Assembly (NCBI GenBank): GCA_041395725.1
Contig: JAWKZW010000001.1
Coordinates: 248,001 to 312,000 of the forward strand
DNA length: 64,000 nucleotides
Direction: 5' to 3'
Source of the DNA: Gammaproteobacteria bacterium
GTDB taxonomy: Bacteria > Pseudomonadota > Gammaproteobacteria > Pseudomonadales > Pseudohongiellaceae
In this document: positions 55,136-64,000 of the stretch, piece by piece
Layout of the letters: each line of letters starts with the position of its first letter
Numbering within the stretch: position 1 is the first letter of the stretch
Translations under genes and position numbers: made by a program
Notes under the pieces: model-generated
The model's database searches: none
Seen by the model: only the letters and a program-made list of their open reading frames with translations
Told to the model about the DNA's origin: nothing

Positions 55136-55828
55136 ATGAAGAAAACCTTGCTAGCCACAGCCATGGCGTCGGTTGCCTTGCTTGGCAGCCTCAGCCAGTC
55201 TGCGTTCGCCCATGAGGCCGGAGACTGGATTCTTCGGGTCGGCGCCACCAACGTGGACCCGGACGCCAGCAGCAGCCTGATATCAACCACGGCAACCGGG
55301 GCACTGCCCGGGACCGGTGCCGACGTGGGCGACAATACCCAGCTGGGTCTCAATCTGGTCTATATGTACAGCGACAACATCGGCTTTGAGCTGCTGGCCG
55401 CAACACCCTTCGAGCATGACCTTGAGGCGCAGGGTCTGAGCGCCTATGACTTTGAAACCACAGATCTGGGCAGTACCAAACACCTGCCTCCCACCCTGAC
55501 CGCCAATTACTTTTTTGGTAACGCCAGCTCGGCCATTCGTCCCTATGTGGGCGTAGGCGTCAACTACACCACGTTTTTCAGTGAGTCACTGAATCGCTTC
55601 GCCCGCAACGAACTTGGCGCCCGCAGCCTGAAACTAGACGACTCCTGGGGTATCGCCTGGCGCGGTGGTGTTGACTGGGAAATCAGTGACAACTGGCTGA
55701 TCAATGCCTCGTTCTGGAAGATCGACCTGGAGACCGATGCCAGTTTCAGCTCGGCACTGGGCAGGGTCATGGCCAATGTGGATGTTGATCCCTGGGTCTA
55801 CATGATCTCTCTCGGGCTAAAATTTTAG
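55136..55828 (+). CDS. ompW: Outer-membrane protein OmpW
   Basis: This 230-residue protein starts at the ATG at 55136 behind GGGAGAG; the frame is open upstream, but the signal peptide (MKKTLLATAMASVALLGSLS) begins here. The mature part shows the OmpW pattern: GDWILRVGATNVDPDASSS, QLGLNLVYMYSDNIGFELLA, TPFEHDLEAQG, GSTKHLPPTLTANYFF, IRPYVGVGVNYTTFF, and an ending VDPWVYMISLGLKF. OmpW forms an eight-stranded barrel thought to take up small hydrophobic molecules. A strong terminator follows. Confidence 0.95.
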   Translation: MKKTLLATAMASVALLGSLSQSAFAHEAGDWILRVGATNVDPDASSSLISTTATGALPGTGADVGDNTQLGLNLVYMYSDNIGFELLAATPFEHDLEAQGLSAYDFETTDLGSTKHLPPTLTANYFFGNASSAIRPYVGVGVNYTTFFSESLNRFARNELGARSLKLDDSWGIAWRGGVDWEISDNWLINASFWKIDLETDASFSSALGRVMANVDVDPWVYMISLGLKF

Positions 55829-55851
55829 CCTGTTTCAATTCTCTAGATCTG

Positions 55852-55888
55852 GCCCTCGATCGACAGTAGCCGGTCGAGGGCTTTTTTT
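55852..55888 (+). terminator. Rho-independent terminator after ompW
   Basis: GCCCTCGA at 55852-55859 pairs with TCGAGGGC at 55873-55880, followed by seven T residues. Confidence 0.9.
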
Positions 55889-56012
55889 CACTGTACCGCT
55901 GCTCCCTTCTACAAAAACTCCGCTTCCCAGCACGGTGTCACGTCACCGCTGTCCCAACTTTTTCACAGAGGCTGCTGCACGGCCTGCTTGGCCTCAGCGG
56001 GCCTTGCAAAAA

Positions 56013-58112
56013 ATGCTCAATAATTTCCCAGGAACTGTCGTAACTAACACAAACAGGCGCGGGCCCGGACAAAGTCGGGTCGATAGCGCTCGGTCCGAAT
56101 TCAAGCCAGATGAATCAGCCCGGAGACGATTAGCTGTGACTGAGTCTAAGGAGAAAACGCTGCTAAGTGTGCGGAGCATTGCCATCCGATCACTTGCAGG
56201 CTGGGTAAGGCAGGCACTTGCCGATACTATTGCAACGCTCAGTGGGGACGGCAGCGTGGCCCGGCAACGTGATGCCCGTTGGCTGGTCAAAACCCAGGAT
56301 CAGGTTCTCGAACAGTTTCAGCGGGAAATATCACGCTGCTTCAATCAGCTTCTGGGTCACGATCCGGCCCCCGCCCCGCAGGTGGAATACGGAACATTGA
56401 AGCTGATAGACAACGAACAACTGGAAGCCATCATTGCCCTGGAGGGTATGATTACCCATGCCCGTAACTGTGATATCGCCGATTTTTTGCGTCTGACCAC
56501 CCGCCTGAACGATCTGTTTGCCAGTCAGATTGTGGATGAATCAAATAACCCTCTGGACCCGGCGCAGATAGGTGAGGCAATTAAAGTGAGCGTCGAGGCA
56601 ATAAACTTAAGTCCCGAAGCTCAACTCACCCTGTATCGCAACTTCAATCGCTGTGTATTCCATCAGCTGGAGTCTCTTCTGCAGGAGGTCAACGCCTTCC
56701 TGAAGACCGAAGGCATACTGCCCGGCCTTGACGTTCAGGGCCGAGACAAGGCCGATATCAGGACCCGTCGTAGCAATTCCCGGGACAAGACCGACCCCAA
56801 CGAGCGGGCATTCAGCAAACCTTCGGCATTGGAACCCACAGCCGGCAGCAACCAGCGTGATGTATTTACCCTGCTGCAGATTCTGATGCACAACGACGCT
56901 CACAAGGTGGCCACCGCCAGCCTGATGCATGACAGTATTGAAGCGACAGATCTGTTATTCAAAGCGATCTGGGATGATGTAACAGTCCCGGAAGCGATCA
57001 GAATGCTGATCGGGCGCACCTCACTGACGGTACTGAAGGCGTCGTTATCCGATAAGAGTCTTTGGGACAAGCCGGATCACCCGATACGTCAGTTCCTGAA
57101 CGAACTTGCGGAAGCCAGGTCAAGCACCACCCTCTCTGATGAACTGGAACAGGACCCCTTGTACCTGAAAGCGAGAGACCTGACCCTGGAATTTATTGCC
57201 GAAGACAACGCTGATCAGAAAAAAGCCCTGCTGCTGCTGACAAAGCTGGCGGAGTTCAAGCGTCAACAGATTCAACCCGGCCGTCAGCCCGCCGCCCAGA
57301 CAACGTCAGACCCCAGGGTACTGTGCCAGAAACGGCTGGACGAGGCACGCAACCGTGCAGATCAGAAGATCAGAGAGCGGGTTCAGAACGAAACGCTTCC
57401 ACCAGGCATTCTTCAGCTGTTGCAAAGCCATATCAGAGATTTTCTGGTCGAGATAATCCTTGCTCAGGGCACCGGCGGTGACAACTGGAAACCGATCATG
57501 AAGACAATCGACCTGCTGGTCTGGAGCGTTCGACCCGGTAAGTCTCCAGTGGATCGAGAAAAACTGGCGTCGATCAACGACAAGCTGACATCCAATATCA
57601 GCAAGGCCCTGCGGGTCGCCAGGCTCGACACACAGAAGATCGAAAGCATCCTGAAACAGCTGCGAGAGGCCCAGGATCAAAGCTTCAATCAGGCTCCGGG
57701 TGACGCCGTCACCCGGCCGGCTGAAACACCAGTCACAGGACTTCAGCCACAAACTTTGCAGACTCCAGCCGCCCCGGTTCGATTACCGGCCGACCCGCGG
57801 TTTTTGCAGGAGGCAAAAAACCTGCCCGTCGGGGTCTGGATGGATTTCGTCGTCGACGGTGCCCATACCATCCACTGCACTCTGGCCGCCAAGATCTCGA
57901 ATCCAGACTGTTACGTGTTCGTCAATCGTCAGGGTGTCAAGGTGCTGGAAAAACCGGTAACCGATGTGGCCTGTGAGCTCGAGGCAGGTACCGTCAGGCA
58001 GATCAGTGAGAATGTCCTGTTTGACCGGGCCATCGATACTGTTATCGCGCGCCTGAGGGCACGTAATGAAAACAAGTCGGCGGCACGCCAGGACCTGCAT
58101 TCCGCCGCGTAA
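56013..58112 (+). CDS. DUF1631 family protein
   Basis: This protein of about 699 residues (open upstream to a GTG at 55935) matches the DUF1631 family: long helical region, EYGTLKLIDNEQLEAIIALE near residue 125, an N-terminal RQALADTIATL segment, and a C-terminal PilZ-like beta domain (LPVGVWMDFVVDGAHTIHCT, LAAKISNPDCYVFVNRQG, residues about 600-680). PilZ domains bind cyclic di-GMP, but the RxxxR motif was not identified here. It is cytoplasmic and of unknown function. The ATG at 56013 is the most likely start, though no strong ribosome binding site was found. Confidence 0.82.
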   Translation: MLNNFPGTVVTNTNRRGPGQSRVDSARSEFKPDESARRRLAVTESKEKTLLSVRSIAIRSLAGWVRQALADTIATLSGDGSVARQRDARWLVKTQDQVLEQFQREISRCFNQLLGHDPAPAPQVEYGTLKLIDNEQLEAIIALEGMITHARNCDIADFLRLTTRLNDLFASQIVDESNNPLDPAQIGEAIKVSVEAINLSPEAQLTLYRNFNRCVFHQLESLLQEVNAFLKTEGILPGLDVQGRDKADIRTRRSNSRDKTDPNERAFSKPSALEPTAGSNQRDVFTLLQILMHNDAHKVATASLMHDSIEATDLLFKAIWDDVTVPEAIRMLIGRTSLTVLKASLSDKSLWDKPDHPIRQFLNELAEARSSTTLSDELEQDPLYLKARDLTLEFIAEDNADQKKALLLLTKLAEFKRQQIQPGRQPAAQTTSDPRVLCQKRLDEARNRADQKIRERVQNETLPPGILQLLQSHIRDFLVEIILAQGTGGDNWKPIMKTIDLLVWSVRPGKSPVDREKLASINDKLTSNISKALRVARLDTQKIESILKQLREAQDQSFNQAPGDAVTRPAETPVTGLQPQTLQTPAAPVRLPADPRFLQEAKNLPVGVWMDFVVDGAHTIHCTLAAKISNPDCYVFVNRQGVKVLEKPVTDVACELEAGTVRQISENVLFDRAIDTVIARLRARNENKSAARQDLHSAA

Positions 58113-58218
58113 CTTCGGCCAGGCTGGCAAAGAAGTGCACCGGCCAGGGGCTGTTCTGGACCTGCAGCTATCACCGCAGCGATTTTCATCCGCGCGCTGG
58201 ATCGCCGATCAGACGGTT

Positions 58219-59901
58219 CTATACCGCTCTGGTGTTAGCCTGGTCGCGATACTCGCCGATCTGGCGCTCTATCTCCCGCTCATCCACCTTCAGCATTTCC
58301 AGGGCCTGGCGGCTGACAAGCAGGCTGGATTCCAGCAGCTCCGGGAACACCTGGTTGGCCCCGATAGAAATCAGTTCCTCGAACCCTCCATGCTCCAGAC
58401 AACGGACAATAATCGGAATACCGGCATGGCGCTGCCGGATACCGCTGATCGCCGCCTTGCCCTCCTCAAGAGACCGGAAGGTCAACACCACCAGGCTTGC
58501 TGCGGACAGATGACAATGCTGCAGAATCTCCATATTATGGCTGTCACCATAAACAATATTCTTGCCTTCCTTGCGATACTTCTCGACCACGTCGATATCC
58601 GTATCGATGGCAATATAGGGCAGGTTGTTGCACTCAAGAAACTGGGTCAGCGTACGACCCAGGCGTCCATAACCACCGATGATGACGTGCCCCTTCAAGT
58701 CCAGCTGCACCGGACGGTAAGTGGATGCTGAGCTGTCAGATTTCGCCAGTTTACGGCTGAAGGTGGACGCGTTGCGGACCAGAAAGGGGCTGGCAATCAT
58801 GCTGAAAATGGCAATGATACTGACAAAGGATGCCTGCTCCGCAGGCACCGCACCGCTGAGCGTCGCCAGCGCCATCAGTGCCAGACCGAATTCGCCGGCC
58901 TGCGCCAGGTTAAACCCCACACTGATCGCATCCTGCGTACCGAAACCGAGAATACGTACCGACACCGCCACCACCAGGGCCTTGATCGCCAGCAAACCCA
59001 AGGTAAACAGCAGAATCCGCGGCCAGTATTCCAACAGCAGCGCCAGATCCAGTCCCATGCCGATGATCACGAAAAACAGGCCCAGCAGGATATCCCTGAA
59101 CGGCCTGATGTCGGATTGTATCTGGTAGCGGAACGGACCGTCTCCCAGCATCATGCCGGTGACGAAGCCTCCCAGCGCCATGGAGAGATGAAAACTGTGG
59201 GTCAGCCAGGCGGCCAGTAACACGATGACCAGGGTGCTGAGCAGAAATATTTCATCGGAGCCGGCCTTTGCCACCTCCTGGTAGACGACTGGCAGCACCC
59301 ATTTGCCCACCGCCAGTAACAGCACCAGCAGCACCAGCGCATTGATACCGGCCTCGCCGAGTCCACCCAGCACGGAAGCACCCTGCTCCTGCCCCAGCAC
59401 CGGAACCAATATCAGAAACACCACGGCAATCAGGTCCTGGAACAGCAGCACGGCGATAGACAGTTGACCGTGCAGATTGTGCATCTGCCGGTTATTGACC
59501 AGCTCCCGCGTAACGATGGCCGTGGAGGACAAGGCCAGAGATCCGGCAACCAGAACAGCCACCTGCCAGCTGGCTCCCCAGACATAAACCGCAAGCGCAA
59601 AAAGCAGCGTGCAGACAACCACCTGCAGGCCGCCGACGCCGAACACGGCGAACCGCATGGCGAGCATTTTCTTGAAATTGAATTCCAGGCCCAGGGTGAA
59701 GAGCAGAAAGACAACCCCGAATTCCGCCAGAAAACTGAAGCGGGAGGGATCTTCAACCAGCCCCAGCGCGGAAGGCCCGATAACGGCACCGACGGCTATA
59801 TAGGCTACGATCGTTGCCATCCGCAACCTGCGGAACAGCACACTCGCGAACAGGGAGAATCCGAGAATAACGAGAAACTGCTGAAACAGCTCTTCAGACA
59901 T
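58219..59901 (-). CDS. Kef-type cation:proton antiporter (CPA2) with TrkA-N domain
   Basis: This 560-residue protein has an N-terminal CPA2 antiporter domain with 12-13 membrane segments (FLVILGFSLFASVLFRRL, VVFLLFTLGLEFNFKKML, LALSSTAIVTRELVNNRQ, LFQDLIAVVFLILVPVLG). A C-terminal RCK/TrkA-N domain follows with VIIGGYGRLGRTLTQFLE, IAIDTDIDVV and IVYGDSHNMEIL, which binds NAD(H). YbaL/KefB-like proteins exchange K+ or Na+ for protons. No quinone reductase subunit is next to it. Confidence 0.92.
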   Translation of the reverse strand: MSEELFQQFLVILGFSLFASVLFRRLRMATIVAYIAVGAVIGPSALGLVEDPSRFSFLAEFGVVFLLFTLGLEFNFKKMLAMRFAVFGVGGLQVVVCTLLFALAVYVWGASWQVAVLVAGSLALSSTAIVTRELVNNRQMHNLHGQLSIAVLLFQDLIAVVFLILVPVLGQEQGASVLGGLGEAGINALVLLVLLLAVGKWVLPVVYQEVAKAGSDEIFLLSTLVIVLLAAWLTHSFHLSMALGGFVTGMMLGDGPFRYQIQSDIRPFRDILLGLFFVIIGMGLDLALLLEYWPRILLFTLGLLAIKALVVAVSVRILGFGTQDAISVGFNLAQAGEFGLALMALATLSGAVPAEQASFVSIIAIFSMIASPFLVRNASTFSRKLAKSDSSASTYRPVQLDLKGHVIIGGYGRLGRTLTQFLECNNLPYIAIDTDIDVVEKYRKEGKNIVYGDSHNMEILQHCHLSAASLVVLTFRSLEEGKAAISGIRQRHAGIPIIVRCLEHGGFEELISIGANQVFPELLESSLLVSRQALEMLKVDEREIERQIGEYRDQANTRAV

Positions 59902-59940
59902 GGCTCACTCAGAGGGCAGAATCAGCAGCAAGCGTGAATG

Positions 59941-59983
59941 AAAAAACCCGGCAGCACAAGCAGCTTCGCCGCCCTGTCCGGGG
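59941..59983 (-). terminator. Possible terminator between the oxidase and antiporter genes
   Basis: On the minus strand, CCCGG-A-CAG (59983-59975, one bulge) pairs with CTGCCGGG (59954-59947), followed by TTTTTT at 59946-59941. The loop is about 20 bases. The site lies after the multicopper oxidase gene. Moderate support only. Confidence 0.55.
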
Positions 59984-60047
59984 CAGTCGGCGGAGCCGCA
60001 GACAGCACTGCCCGGCATCCCTGCTTCGGTAACCCTTTGTTCTGAGG

Positions 60048-61571
60048 TCAAACCACCACGAACTGCCCCATCATGCCATGATCCTCATGTTCGAGAATAT
60101 GGCAATGGAACATATAAGGCAGTTCCGGATCGGCGAAATGATCAAAAGTCATCACGATCCTGACAGTTTCTCCCGGCCCCACCTTGACCGTGTCCTTATA
60201 GCCCCGCTCATGGGCATGGACGGGCCGGCCATTACGGTCCATTACCTGAAACTGCCCATGATGGACGTGGAACGGGTGCATCATCATGGAATCATTAACG
60301 ATTTCCCATATTTCAGTAGAACCCATGGGGATTGATTCGTTAACCACCGACATGTCCATGGCCTGGTTATTGATGAAGAACTGATCACCGCCGCGGCCCA
60401 TCATACCGCCACGACCACCACCGCCTCCACCGCCACGCATCATCCGGCCACCCATGCCCATTGCCATGGACAGGGTAAAACGCCGGGTGTTGTCGATACC
60501 CCGCTCCTCAAAGCGGACCAGGGGCACCAGCTGCGACGGCAGGTCAACTGAGTGCGTCAGACCCGATTGCGGACGCAGCGCCAGAATCTGCAGGCGCTCG
60601 GTATTGGTGGGATGCATGTTTCGCATCATGCCACGGGGCATGTAGGGTGAGTCGGCAGCCATGGGTAAGCTGATCAGGTTGACCGGATTACCGTCGCTGA
60701 CATCCACCACGATGTCACATCGCTCTGCCGGCCCCAGCTCCACCACTCTCATCTCGAACGTTGAATCCAGAAATCCACCGTCGCAGGAAAGCTGCTGAAA
60801 AGTGCGGCCATCGCTGAATGCCAGGTTGTAGGTGCGGGCGTTGGAACCGTTGAGCAACCTGAATCTGACCTTGGTGGTGGTCGGCACAAAATAGGGATCC
60901 AGTGTGCCATTAACGAGAATGTAATTGCCGAACATCCCCGTCATTATGTCGCTTTGAGCGCCCAGGTATTGAAAACTGCCGTCCTCGTTGAAGCGCCGGT
61001 CCTGAATCACCAGCGGGATGTCGTCGACCCCATACTCCCAGGGCAGGGGCAGGTTCTCACTGGCCGCGTCATCGACGATGATCATTCCCGCCAGCCCCTG
61101 ATACACCTGCTCGCCGGTCTTGTGGATCAGGTGCGAGTGATACCAGAACGTGCCCGCGTGCTCCATGACCTGGAACTCCGGGCTCCACGTGGTTCCTGCC
61201 TCGATGACGATGTGCGGACCACCATCGGCACTGGCTGGTACGTGCAGGCCGTGCCAGTGCGTGGTGGTAGGCTCGCCAAGGGCATTATGCACGTGCATGG
61301 TGACATCTTCGCCGTCCCGTAACCGAATGGTGGGGCCGAGATAATTACCGTTGTAGCCCAGGGTCGGCGTATTCAGATCAGAAAAGAACCGACTTGTCCC
61401 GCGCTGTGCCTGCAGGCGATAGTGCCGGCGGCCATTTTCCATCTCACCTGTGAGCAGCCCCGGGATATTCAGCGCGTTGGTACCGGGGACGCCCTGCGCC
61501 CTGGTCCAGGTGGGCAGCAGCAGGCCCGCCGTTCCGAACCCGGTTGCCTCTAAAAAAGTACGTCGTTTCAT
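60048..61571 (-). CDS. Multicopper oxidase (CueO-like), Tat-exported
   Basis: This 507-residue protein starts at the ATG at 61571 with a Tat leader (MKRRTFLEATGFGTAGLLLP); codons further upstream are non-coding. Copper ligands occur in THWHGLHVPASADGG, TFWYHSHLIHKTG, HPFHVHHGQF and FHCHILEHEDHGMMGQF. A Gly/Met/Arg-rich loop (MGGRMMRGGGGGGGRGGMMG) lies near residue 400. Such enzymes oxidise Cu(I) or organic substrates in the periplasm with O2. The Met-rich loop resembles that of CueO, though shorter, so a role in copper tolerance is plausible. Divergent from the propeller gene. Confidence 0.9.
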   Translation of the reverse strand: MKRRTFLEATGFGTAGLLLPTWTRAQGVPGTNALNIPGLLTGEMENGRRHYRLQAQRGTSRFFSDLNTPTLGYNGNYLGPTIRLRDGEDVTMHVHNALGEPTTTHWHGLHVPASADGGPHIVIEAGTTWSPEFQVMEHAGTFWYHSHLIHKTGEQVYQGLAGMIIVDDAASENLPLPWEYGVDDIPLVIQDRRFNEDGSFQYLGAQSDIMTGMFGNYILVNGTLDPYFVPTTTKVRFRLLNGSNARTYNLAFSDGRTFQQLSCDGGFLDSTFEMRVVELGPAERCDIVVDVSDGNPVNLISLPMAADSPYMPRGMMRNMHPTNTERLQILALRPQSGLTHSVDLPSQLVPLVRFEERGIDNTRRFTLSMAMGMGGRMMRGGGGGGGRGGMMGRGGDQFFINNQAMDMSVVNESIPMGSTEIWEIVNDSMMMHPFHVHHGQFQVMDRNGRPVHAHERGYKDTVKVGPGETVRIVMTFDHFADPELPYMFHCHILEHEDHGMMGQFVVV

Positions 61572-61902
61572 CTGAATACACCGAAAGCAATAAAAATCAG
61601 AGTTTACACTGAAGGATGCTAACCACCAACGGACCCCTGCAAATTGATCCATGTCGAGAAATCGCGGGGTTGGGGCAGCTTCACCGGTCAGTCTTGCGTA
61701 TTCGGCACAACCAGGCTGTCGCGAGGGACGCTGGAGCACAGAAGCCCAAAATTCGCACTTGACTCCCTCTATTACGGATGTCATATCTTTGTCGTTGAAG
61801 TTTACTACCTTGCGGGATCCGGCCTTTACTGAGTAATCCCGGTAACCAACAGGCCAGTTCAAGCATAAGAATCCAACGAGAACAAGAAACGAGGAGATGG
61901 CC
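61572..61902. other. Divergent intergenic region
   Basis: It lies between the multicopper oxidase and the propeller gene. Both promoters should be here. No CueR-like dyad or other clear operator was found. GAGGAG at 61891 is the ribosome binding site for the gene at 61903. Confidence 0.45.
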
Positions 61903-63090
61903 ATGGGGAAGATCAGAGTACTGGCAGGCACACGCAAGGGCGCTTTTATACTCACCTCTGATGCCAGGCGCGAATCCTGGCATATTGAAGGGCCTTTTTT
62001 CGGCGGCTGGGAGATTTATCACATGGCCGCCTCCCCCGTAAATCCCGAACGCATCTACGTCTCGCAGACTTCGGACTGGTTCGGTCAGGTAATACAGCGC
62101 TCTGACGATGGCGGTCGAACCTGGCAGCAACCCGGGACCTCAGGGGGCAAAACAGCCGATCAGGAACAGCACGAGCCCGTTGCCGAGAGTAACAGGTTTG
62201 TCTACGACACATCGGAACAAACCGGCCGACCGCTGACCACCCATCAATGGTATGACGGAACACCCCATCCGTGGGAGTTCAAACGCGTGTGGCACCTGGA
62301 ACCCTCACTGACCGAACCCGACACGGTTTACGCAGGCGTTGAGGACGCCGCATTGTTTGTCAGTATTGATGGTGGCGCCAACTGGCAGGAGTTGGCCGGA
62401 TTGCGCGGGCACGATACGGGAGAAAACTGGACCCCGGGTGCCGGAGGAATGTGCCTGCACACGATAATGCTGGACCGGAACAATCCGGAGCGGATTTTCG
62501 TCGCCATATCCGCCGCTGGAGCATTTCGAAGCGACGACCGGGGCAAGACCTGGAAAACCATTACCAAGGGCCTGGTCTCAAACTATATTCCCGACCCGAC
62601 CGCCGAAATTGGACACTGTGTCCACCGCCTGGCCATGCATCCAGCCAAGCCCGAGGTCCTGTTCATGCAGAAGCATTGGGATGTCATGCGCAGCGATGAC
62701 AGCGGCGACAACTGGTATGAAATCAGCGGCAACCTGCCGAGCGACTTCGGGTTCCCCATTGCTGTTCATGCCCACGAACCCGGCACCGTCTATGTCATTC
62801 CCATCAAGAGTGATTCCGAGCACTATCCGCCAGAAGGAAAATTACGGGTCTATCGCAGTCGCGGCGGCGGCAATGACTGGGAAGCGCTCACCAATGGCCT
62901 GCCGCAGAGCAATTGCTACGTCAATGTGCTGCGTGACGCTATGGCAGTGGACACACTGGACGACTGCGGAATTTACTTCGGAACCACCGGGGGTCAGATT
63001 TATTGCTCTGCGGACAGCGGCGACAACTGGGTCGCCATTGCCCAGAACCTCCCCGCTGTGTTGTCTGTAGAGGTTCAGACCCTCATCTAG
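61903..63090 (+). CDS. Cytoplasmic BNR/sialidase-like beta-propeller protein
   Basis: This 395-residue protein starts at the ATG at 61903, seven bases after GAGGAG. It has no signal peptide. It begins IRVLAGTRKGAFILTSD and contains BNR-type repeats (RSDDGGRTWQQ, VSIDGGANWQELAG, RSDDRGKTWKTI, RSDDSGDNWYEIS, CSADSGDNWVAIA). HLEPSLTEPDTVYAGVEDA and HTIMLDRNNPERIFVAIS are typical of a conserved group annotated as exo-alpha-sialidase or glycosyl hydrolase. No sialidase catalytic set was found, so the enzyme name is doubtful. It is followed 16 bp later by a MoaD/ThiS-like gene, which suggests a shared function. Confidence 0.78.
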   Translation: MGKIRVLAGTRKGAFILTSDARRESWHIEGPFFGGWEIYHMAASPVNPERIYVSQTSDWFGQVIQRSDDGGRTWQQPGTSGGKTADQEQHEPVAESNRFVYDTSEQTGRPLTTHQWYDGTPHPWEFKRVWHLEPSLTEPDTVYAGVEDAALFVSIDGGANWQELAGLRGHDTGENWTPGAGGMCLHTIMLDRNNPERIFVAISAAGAFRSDDRGKTWKTITKGLVSNYIPDPTAEIGHCVHRLAMHPAKPEVLFMQKHWDVMRSDDSGDNWYEISGNLPSDFGFPIAVHAHEPGTVYVIPIKSDSEHYPPEGKLRVYRSRGGGNDWEALTNGLPQSNCYVNVLRDAMAVDTLDDCGIYFGTTGGQIYCSADSGDNWVAIAQNLPAVLSVEVQTLI

Positions 63091-63106
63091 AGGGACGGGC
63101 AGCAAC

Positions 63107-63403
63107 ATGATCAAGGTCCTGATACCCTACCAGCTTCAGACCCTCGCCGGTACCGGTTCGGAGTTGCAGCTTGCTGTCCCGCTGCCATGTACGACAAGGG
63201 AACTGATTCTGGCCCTGGAAGCCCACCATCCTGCCTTGCGAGGCGCAATCCTCGACTATGCCAGCGGCCAGCGCCGTCCCAAAATACGCTTCTTCGCCTG
63301 CAAGGAAGATATCTCCCACGACTCCCTGGATACAACCCTGCCGGACGAGGTGATGGCTGGCCGGGAGCCGTTTATCATACTGGGGGCCATCTCTGGCGGT
63401 TGA
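63107..63403 (+). CDS. MoaD/ThiS-type ubiquitin-like protein
   Basis: This 98-residue protein has a beta-grasp pattern: IKVLIPYQLQTLAGTGSELQ, TTRELILALEAHHPALRGAI, and a C-terminal end in ISGG. The terminal Gly-Gly is what E1-like enzymes adenylate in MoaD, ThiS and related sulphur carriers. No E1-like or MoaE gene is in the window. A GGG-rich sequence precedes the ATG. Its partner is probably the upstream propeller. The sulphur carrier role is inference from the fold and the GG tail. Confidence 0.82.
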   Translation: MIKVLIPYQLQTLAGTGSELQLAVPLPCTTRELILALEAHHPALRGAILDYASGQRRPKIRFFACKEDISHDSLDTTLPDEVMAGREPFIILGAISGG

Positions 63404-63541
63404 GCAAGTTGGCGGACGGCAACCTGAGAAGGCTGGAGAATTGAGAAAGTCGGGGCTTATCGGCTATTGAGACCACCACGACCCCTTTGGTGTTGCCCGC
63501 TGCAATCCTCTTACTGACCGGGCATACCGGCTGCCGGAAAA

Positions 63542-64000
63542 TCAGGGAACCTTTTTCCTGTTTTCGTAACTGGGGCGCGTCGCCTCGTGGACAATAACCG
63601 TCTTTTTACCTTCGACAGTAATCAGCCCCTGCTCCTCCAGACTGGTGAGTATCCGTCCTGCCATCTCCCTGGAACAGCTCACCATCCGACCCAGTTCCTG
63701 ACGGGTCACCTGTATCTGCATGCCATCGGGATGGGTCATGGCGTCCGGCTGCTCACATAAGTCCAGCAAGGTTCTGGCGATGCGGCCCGCCACATCGTAG
63801 AACGCCAGCAAGCCCGCCTTGCGACTGGTACGCAACAGACGATCGCTGAGCTGTGACCCGATGGCAACCAGCAGGTTGGTGGCCGATTCCCGATCGGCTT
63901 CCTGCATGAACTGACTGATCTTTGCGTGACTGATCGCGGCCAGCGTTGTTTCTGTGCGGGTCCTGATCAGCACGTTGCGCGTGGACTGGTCTATGAACAG
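63542..64000 (-). CDS. crp: Crp/Vfr-type cAMP receptor protein, cut by the right window edge
   Basis: 152 residues are visible, reading from the window edge to a TGA at 63542; the first part of the cAMP-binding domain is outside. The visible part has the end of the cNMP domain, the long dimer helix, and the sequence FYDVAGRIARTLLDLCEQPD, AMTHPDGMQIQVTRQELGRM and VSCSREMAGRILTSLEEQGL, where the helix-turn-helix lies. This closely follows Crp of E. coli and Vfr of Pseudomonas. It activates genes for carbon use and surface functions in response to cAMP. One change: RETVGR in the recognition helix is here REMAGR. Confidence 0.92.
   Translation of the reverse strand: MFIDQSTRNVLIRTRTETTLAAISHAKISQFMQEADRESATNLLVAIGSQLSDRLLRTSRKAGLLAFYDVAGRIARTLLDLCEQPDAMTHPDGMQIQVTRQELGRMVSCSREMAGRILTSLEEQGLITVEGKKTVIVHEATRPSYENRKKVP

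Noticed and set aside
61572..61955. N-terminal extension of the multicopper oxidase frame (about 128 codons)
   Set aside because: The Tat leader MKRRTFLEATGFG begins at 61571, as in homologues, and the extension overlaps the divergent gene start.

Overview
The window is a stretch of chromosome from an aerobic gammaproteobacterium, probably marine or from sediment. The evidence is a Crp/Vfr-type regulator, a DUF1631 protein, OmpW, SapC, two large TonB-dependent receptors, a PQQ dehydrogenase, an AcnA-type aconitase beside class II fumarase, and moderately GC-rich coding sequence. I cannot name a genus. No rRNA, tRNA, CRISPR array or prophage is visible.

Layout. 1-4000 is decayed accessory DNA. 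It holds a cut-off lipoprotein gene, two degenerate IS6-family transposase remnants in the same orientation on either side of a broken von Willebrand A gene, and an IS91-family remnant. 4036-16.8 kb carries a secreted CAP-domain protein, a phospholipase D/cardiolipin synthase with a DUF2254 membrane protein, an intact REP-associated (Y1) transposase with 27-bp terminal inverted repeats, a UshA-like nucleotidase, a rhomboid protease, a chlorophyllase-like hydrolase, and a MerR-controlled metal efflux permease. 17-28.8 kb holds an esterase, GAPDH, an SGNH hydrolase, a methyltransferase between repeat copies, a TonB receptor / Cys-rich beta-propeller / TlpA-thioredoxin operon, and a DUF5916 outer-membrane protein. 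28.8-32.5 kb holds two paralogous three-gene cassettes (small membrane protein, ECF sigma factor, putative anti-sigma) facing away from each other. 32.6-40.4 kb holds a PQQ dehydrogenase, an MscS channel, a second TonB receptor and a cytochrome c/beta-propeller protein. 40.4-41.4 kb is an island of nested inverted repeats. 41.4-64 kb is mostly housekeeping: D-amino-acid transaminase, a serine hydrolase, a MORN-repeat protein, SapC, acnA, fumC, an aldehyde dehydrogenase, ompW, DUF1631, a Kef-type antiporter, a multicopper oxidase, a beta-propeller/ubiquitin-like gene pair, and a Crp homologue running off the right edge.

The best candidates for something new are the mirror-image ECF cassettes (29464-32516), the TonB receptor/CECC-propeller/thioredoxin operon (21935-26081), the propeller plus MoaD-like pair (61903-63403), and two families of small non-coding mobile elements. 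One is a 183-bp element whose ends resemble those of the local Y1 transposase. The other is a 269-bp element with 33-bp inverted repeats and degraded relatives elsewhere in the window. Metal handling recurs (MerR/permease, multicopper oxidase, Cys-rich propeller), but a link between these loci is inference only.
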